From: Capsulimonas corticalis
Lineage (GTDB): Bacteria; Armatimonadota; Armatimonadia; Armatimonadales; Capsulimonadaceae
DNA: 64,000 nt
Direction: 5' to 3'
NCBI RefSeq assembly: GCF_003574315.2
Contig: NZ_AP025739.1
Location: forward strand, 6,448,001-6,512,000
The notes below the pieces were generated by a model. That model was given only the letters and a program-made list of their open reading frames with translations, ran no database searches and was not told the origin of the DNA. This document shows, piece by piece, positions 60,074-64,000 of this stretch (position 1 is the stretch's first letter; every line of letters begins with the position of its first letter). The position numbers and the translations under genes were made by a program.

Positions 60074-60113
60074 CGAAATTTCCTTTCAGCGAGTCATTAC
60101 CGTTCTCAGTTTC

Positions 60114-60126
60114 ACTAAATAGCGAT
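60114..60126 (-). promoter_or_regulatory. Shared motif ACTrrATAGCGAT, copy 3
   Basis: ACTAAATAGCGAT, about 40 bp upstream of the GH92 start codon on the minus strand. Confidence 0.5.
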
Positions 60127-60244
60127 TAAAGCAACAAAACCATTGATATCACTTAGTGCTAACGTCTTCGTTGCAATACTGACATTATAGAATGGAAGGA
60201 ATGACTGGTCAATCTGGCAACTGTGATTTGAAGTATCATTTTGT

Positions 60245-60278
60245 GATTTCTCTTCTGAGCTAGCCCAGAAGAGAAATC
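60245..60278 (-). terminator. Hairpin after the third GH76 gene
   Basis: GATTTCTCTTCTG (60245-60257) and its exact complement (60266-60278) with an 8-nt loop, about 75 bp after the stop codon at 60355. Confidence 0.6.
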
Positions 60279-60354
60279 GAGGGGTGCGTGAGAGGGTTAT
60301 GGAAGCGGAGGGCGGAAGCCTTGCCCTGGTTCCCCAGAATGGGGCGGATCGACT

Positions 60355-61854
60355 TTACCGAAGGAGCCAACGCTGCTGATTTCCGCCATTCCAATCCCAC
60401 AGAACGATCTTGTATCCATCTGCGGTCGAGCTGGAATTATCCAGGGATTTGCTGTTGGCCTTGCTCCAGATCTTAAAGGAGCCGTCGGACTGCCCGTCCA
60501 CCCACCAGCGTTGATTGTTGTTGCTGCTGTCGGCGGGCCACTGGATGAGTTGCGTTCCGTTCGTTGTGGAGCCGCCGGTATCCAGGCCCTGGGTGCTGTA
60601 CGCGTTGACGATGTTCCAGGAGGTGTCCGAGTTTTGAGTGAACTCCCAGGTCTGCCATGGCTGGCCGCCCTTGCCCCATTGGATGATTCCGGCGTTATTG
60701 GCCAAACTGCCGCCGTTCTCCATCGCCTTGTTGCTCAGCTTGTTCACGACCACATGGGAGCCGGTCAGAGGATTGATCTGAGTCACGAGCTGGACCACCA
60801 CCGCGCTGAGGGCGTTCATGGCGTACGTCTCGCCGCCAGGGGTATTTTGCAGCCAGTTGTTATCCGTGAGGTTTAGGTCGGTGCGTCGATGGTTCCACGC
60901 GGCGGCCGCTTGATTATTCAGCCAGCCGCTGTATGTACCCCAGAGGTTGTTTTCACGCGCGAATCGGCTCAAGCCGCGCACGAACTGGTCCGCCCAAGAT
61001 CCATCCGTGCCATTGTGATAGAGAGTCGGTGTGGAGTTGACGATAAAATCGGCCGCGAGTTTCGCGTCGTTATAATACTGCTGGTTCCCCGTGGCTTTGT
61101 AGAGAGCGTTTGCCGCAAGGATAAAGGCCCCGCTGTTATAAACGTTTTGGGAAGGCTGAAGGGCGCCGGTGTTGTCCACCCCTTCGTTCACCTGTCCCGT
61201 GGAAGTATTGAAGACATGGCTTCGCATCCAGGGATAGATTTGCTGCGTGCACTTGTTCAGGTAGGTGGCGTCGCCCGTGGCTTGATAGAGCATGCAGCCG
61301 GTGATGATCAAGGGATCGTTGCTCAGGGCGCACTTGCTGAACTTGTCCTGGTTCTCCCAGACGCCTCCACCCAGGGCGCCGTCCCACGCACGGTTCCAAA
61401 CCATGTTCCAGTTATTGGCGGCCACATCGCGATAAGTGGTGTTGCCGGTGAGCTTGTAAGCGCGAATCGCCGCGATGATTCCCCATTCCACGTCATCGTT
61501 CCAGCCGTCCCACGACCAACTGGTGGTATCCTGATTGATCTGAGAATTTTCCAGATCAATAATGAGTTGTTTGTTGGCCGGCGTTGGAGAACGATCGTAA
61601 GCATCCTCCACCATGGTGATCATGTAACATTGGCCCCAGAAGAACGCCTTGTCGCGTTTGTTCAAGCCATCGACGAAATAAGTCTGCCCGCCGGATCGCA
61701 CCAGGTAGGCGGAGAGGAAGCTGTTGAAGGCGGCGTCGGCGTTGGCGGCGTTTTGGGCGTGGACCGCTGGCGCGGAGAGAAGGGCCGCCGCGGCGAGCAG
61801 CGTCGCCGCCAAGCCCTTCAGTGGGCCGGCGATCGTTCTTGTTCTCATTGACAT
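60355..61854 (-). CDS. Secreted GH76 protein with RICIN domain (third of four)
   Basis: 499 residues. Signal peptide cleavage is near VHA-Q. The GH76 domain (about 36-365) has the catalytic pair in WSWDGWNDDVEWGIIAAIRA and NRAWDGALGGGVWEN. The RICIN domain (about 370-499) has QxW repeats (IIQWGKGGQPWQTWEF, LIQWPADSSNNNQRWWV, VLWDWNGGNQQRWLLR). It is colinear with the first GH76 gene at 51658. The SD is GGAAAGAG. It is probably an alpha-1,6-mannanase of the same locus. It lies 67 bp downstream of the last GH76 gene and may be cotranscribed with it. Confidence 0.93.
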   Translation of the reverse strand: MSMRTRTIAGPLKGLAATLLAAAALLSAPAVHAQNAANADAAFNSFLSAYLVRSGGQTYFVDGLNKRDKAFFWGQCYMITMVEDAYDRSPTPANKQLIIDLENSQINQDTTSWSWDGWNDDVEWGIIAAIRAYKLTGNTTYRDVAANNWNMVWNRAWDGALGGGVWENQDKFSKCALSNDPLIITGCMLYQATGDATYLNKCTQQIYPWMRSHVFNTSTGQVNEGVDNTGALQPSQNVYNSGAFILAANALYKATGNQQYYNDAKLAADFIVNSTPTLYHNGTDGSWADQFVRGLSRFARENNLWGTYSGWLNNQAAAAWNHRRTDLNLTDNNWLQNTPGGETYAMNALSAVVVQLVTQINPLTGSHVVVNKLSNKAMENGGSLANNAGIIQWGKGGQPWQTWEFTQNSDTSWNIVNAYSTQGLDTGGSTTNGTQLIQWPADSSNNNQRWWVDGQSDGSFKIWSKANSKSLDNSSSTADGYKIVLWDWNGGNQQRWLLR

Positions 61855-61921
61855 TGTTTTTTCTCTTTCCTGGCGATGGTGTAGTCAGTCAGTCGTTCGA
61901 TTCCGAGTTGGATAGAAAGAT

Positions 61922-63985
61922 CTATCTTGCGATCAAGTTGAACTTTTGATTGGAGCCGTTATTGGTGATCCACTGATCGAACTGCGCGCCCTGCGTCGAG
62001 CCGCCAGGATTATCCAGCGTCAGGCCGCTGTTCAGGTTATAGAACGTGTACGTCCCGTCGCTGTTGAGCGACGGAAGCCATTCGTCGTTCGTCCCGCCGC
62101 CGGCCGGCCACTGCACCGTCTTCGCGCCGTTGGTAAACAAGCCCCCCGCCACATTCAGCGCCTGACCGCTGTTGACGTTGATGATCCGGTAGTAGCCCCG
62201 GCTGGTCGGCGTGAACGTCCAGAGCTGGCTCGTCCCGCCGCCGTATGGCAATTGCACGATCGGCGCGGAGTTGGCGGTGGAGCTTCCCGACACGTCGAGC
62301 ACCTGACTGCTCGACACGCTCTGGATCTCATATCGACCGGGGAAGCTGACCACTGACTGGAGCTTCCACAGTTGGTTGGCCGCGCCGGCGCCCCCGGATG
62401 TCCACTGAATGATCTGGCCGCCATTGGCCGTGCTGCCGCCTGAGACATCGAGCACCAGTCCGCTGTTGACGTTCTTGATGTTGTACCAGCCACTGCCCAT
62501 GGAGACCAGGTCGAACTGCTGACTGGCGTCGCCGGTCGAGTAGGGCCAGTCCACCAGCTGCGCCCCGTTGGTCTTGGACGCGGCCGAAATGGTGGCGGCC
62601 ATGCCGGTGACCGACGAGATCAGCGCATAGTGACCGTTGGGGGTGGGAATGACCATCCAGTGCTGCGCGCCGTCCAGGTAATTGCTGACGGACCACTGGT
62701 TGATCGGCGCGTTGTTGGCCGTGTTGCCGCTGATCAGGTCCATCGACAGGCTGCTGTTCTTATTGATGATTAGGGACTGCTGCGGAACGTCGAGCAGCTG
62801 CCATATGCCCGCCCCGCTCGACATCTCCATGGCGTCGCTGGGAGGAGAGTTCGGGGTGGTGGGCGCCGTCCACTGGTTCCAGGTCACGTTTAGGCTGCAT
62901 CGCTCCTGCCACGCCTGGTTGGCGTTCGCCAGCAGATAGGGATAGTAAGTGGCCCACAGGTGGTTGTCCGTGGCGAAGTCGCTCAGCCCCTTGACGAACA
63001 AGTACGCATACTGCGCGCCGCCGCTTTCGCTCCCGTCGCTCAGGATCGGCTCGACGCTCATTCGGTGACTGATGTCCAGGACCGCGTCGTTGTAGTACAT
63101 GGAGTTCCCGGTGATATGATAGAGAGCGTTCGCCGCGATTAGGAACGACCCGCTGTTGTACGCATGGTCGCCGTTTTCCAGCGAGCCGTCCGCGGTATGT
63201 TGCCCCTGGCTAAACGAGCCGGGAGCGCCCACGGCGTTGTTGGAGTTGGTCGGGTTGAAGAGATGGGTGCGCACCCAGGCATAGATGTTCTCGGCCTTCG
63301 TCAGATACGTGCTGTCGCCGGTGATCTCATAGAGCCAGACGCCTTCCCAGGCGATGTTATCGTTGCTCAGGCACTCTTTGTCGCCTTTCGTGTCCATGAG
63401 CTCGTAGATACCGCCCCCGAGCGCGTTGTCCCAGCCCCGGTTGTAGACGGTGTTCCAGTTTTGAATGGCGATGTTCAAATAGGTGGTGTTGCCGGTGATC
63501 TTGTATCCGCGCAGGTAGGCGTTGACCATCCAGCCCAGGTCGTCGTTCCAGCCGTCGCCGGACCAGTCCGTGCCGGAAGAGGTTTCAAAGGTGTTGAGCA
63601 GATTGCTGACCAGCGCCAGCGCGGCCGGCGTTCGGGTGACCTCATAGTTGTCCTCGGCGATGACGATGGTCAGGGCCTGGCCCCAGCCGCCGGTGTCGTC
63701 CGCGCCGATGCTGTTGAGCTCGCTGTTATAGAACGTGTTGCCGGTGGCCTGCCACAGGTAGTTCTGGTTGAAGGCGTTGTACGACGCCGCAGCCTCGTAG
63801 GGGGTGACGGACTGGTTCAGCTGCGCGTAAGCCGTCGATGGAGCAAACGCGGCGGCCGCGCCAAGGAGCGTGATTGATAGGCCAACCAGGGGTTTCGCGT
63901 GGGGCACCGTCGGGGCTGTATCGAATTTGGCGGGCTTCCTCAGACCGGCAAATTCGAGGATCTTGCTGAGCGTGTTCGTCGCCAT
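61922..63985 (-). CDS. Secreted GH76 protein with two RICIN domains (fourth of four)
   Basis: 687 residues with an excellent SD (AAGGAGAA). The N-terminus is long (MATNTLSKILEFAGLRKPAK) before a hydrophobic core (LVGLSITLLGAAAAFAPSTA) and cleavage near AYA-Q. The GH76 domain (about 55-405) has WSGDGWNDDLGWMVNAYLRG and NRGWDNALGGGIYEL. Two ricin-B trefoils follow (about 408-555 and 556-687), near-identical in order to those of the gene at 55064. The extended N-region before the hydrophobic core is unusual for a signal peptide. The likely substrate is alpha-mannan. Confidence 0.93.
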   Translation of the reverse strand: MATNTLSKILEFAGLRKPAKFDTAPTVPHAKPLVGLSITLLGAAAAFAPSTAYAQLNQSVTPYEAAASYNAFNQNYLWQATGNTFYNSELNSIGADDTGGWGQALTIVIAEDNYEVTRTPAALALVSNLLNTFETSSGTDWSGDGWNDDLGWMVNAYLRGYKITGNTTYLNIAIQNWNTVYNRGWDNALGGGIYELMDTKGDKECLSNDNIAWEGVWLYEITGDSTYLTKAENIYAWVRTHLFNPTNSNNAVGAPGSFSQGQHTADGSLENGDHAYNSGSFLIAANALYHITGNSMYYNDAVLDISHRMSVEPILSDGSESGGAQYAYLFVKGLSDFATDNHLWATYYPYLLANANQAWQERCSLNVTWNQWTAPTTPNSPPSDAMEMSSGAGIWQLLDVPQQSLIINKNSSLSMDLISGNTANNAPINQWSVSNYLDGAQHWMVIPTPNGHYALISSVTGMAATISAASKTNGAQLVDWPYSTGDASQQFDLVSMGSGWYNIKNVNSGLVLDVSGGSTANGGQIIQWTSGGAGAANQLWKLQSVVSFPGRYEIQSVSSSQVLDVSGSSTANSAPIVQLPYGGGTSQLWTFTPTSRGYYRIINVNSGQALNVAGGLFTNGAKTVQWPAGGGTNDEWLPSLNSDGTYTFYNLNSGLTLDNPGGSTQGAQFDQWITNNGSNQKFNLIAR

Positions 63986-64000
63986 AACGACATTCTCCTT

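Overview
The window is about 58-60 percent GC chromosomal DNA from a free-living, environmental bacterium. It shows 4-bp and 8-bp gene overlaps, Shine-Dalgarno (SD) sites, many secreted glycan-active proteins with ricin-B (RICIN) modules, PAS-rich signalling proteins and large numbers of immunity-type small proteins. The style fits an Armatimonadota bacterium of the Capsulimonas kind, but no rRNA, tRNA or marker gene is present, so this placement is an inference. No RNA gene or CRISPR array was seen.

Layout. 1-4.1 kb: a cut-off phage-type small protein, two paralogous small secreted peptides, a secreted peroxiredoxin-FKBP fusion and an HTH protein. 4.6-6.0 kb: a complete IS256-family element with a perfect 8-bp target duplication. 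6.0-12.9 kb: an FAD oxidoreductase with an S-layer-like tail, an Imm21-like protein, a secreted LamG protein, a FlxA-like coiled coil, and a MacA-like adaptor plus MacB-like permease with no ATPase gene beside them. 13.0-18.0 kb: small immunity-like genes, one of them split by a complete IS1-family element (8-bp duplication), then a secreted WD40 protein. 18.4-20.6 kb: a divergent AraC regulator and aldo/keto reductase pair. 20.7-29.1 kb: a long island of small accessory proteins (truncated SUKH, ankyrin, membrane proteins, a TIGR02452 ADP-ribose hydrolase-like protein and many unknowns).

29.3-36.4 kb: three tandem paralogues of a PAS-PAS-HATPase (RsbW-like) kinase, each behind a similar GGTATAA-type leader element, with secreted and membrane proteins between the first two. 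36.5-40 kb: a degenerate GGDEF protein, a chemotaxis receptor and a LuxR protein whose receiver has lost its phosphorylation residues. 40-43.6 kb: a TetR regulator divergent from an esterase, then a large secreted protein with a CBM-like tail. 43.7-46.8 kb: a second immunity-type block (SUKH and HEAT). 46.9-50.4 kb: an XRE regulator, an ImmA/IrrE-like protein, a PAS-SpoIIE phosphatase and a DUF1330 protein.

51.6-64 kb is a minus-strand glycan-degradation locus: four GH76 proteins, one GH92 alpha-mannosidase and one SGNH esterase, all exported and all carrying C-terminal RICIN domains. The combination points to breakdown of alpha-mannan (yeast or fungal wall, or similar) outside the cell. Three leader regions in this locus share a 13-bp motif, ACTrrATAGCGAT, that may co-regulate it. 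The kinases and the SpoIIE phosphatase look like parts of a partner-switching network, although no STAS antagonist gene lies in the window.
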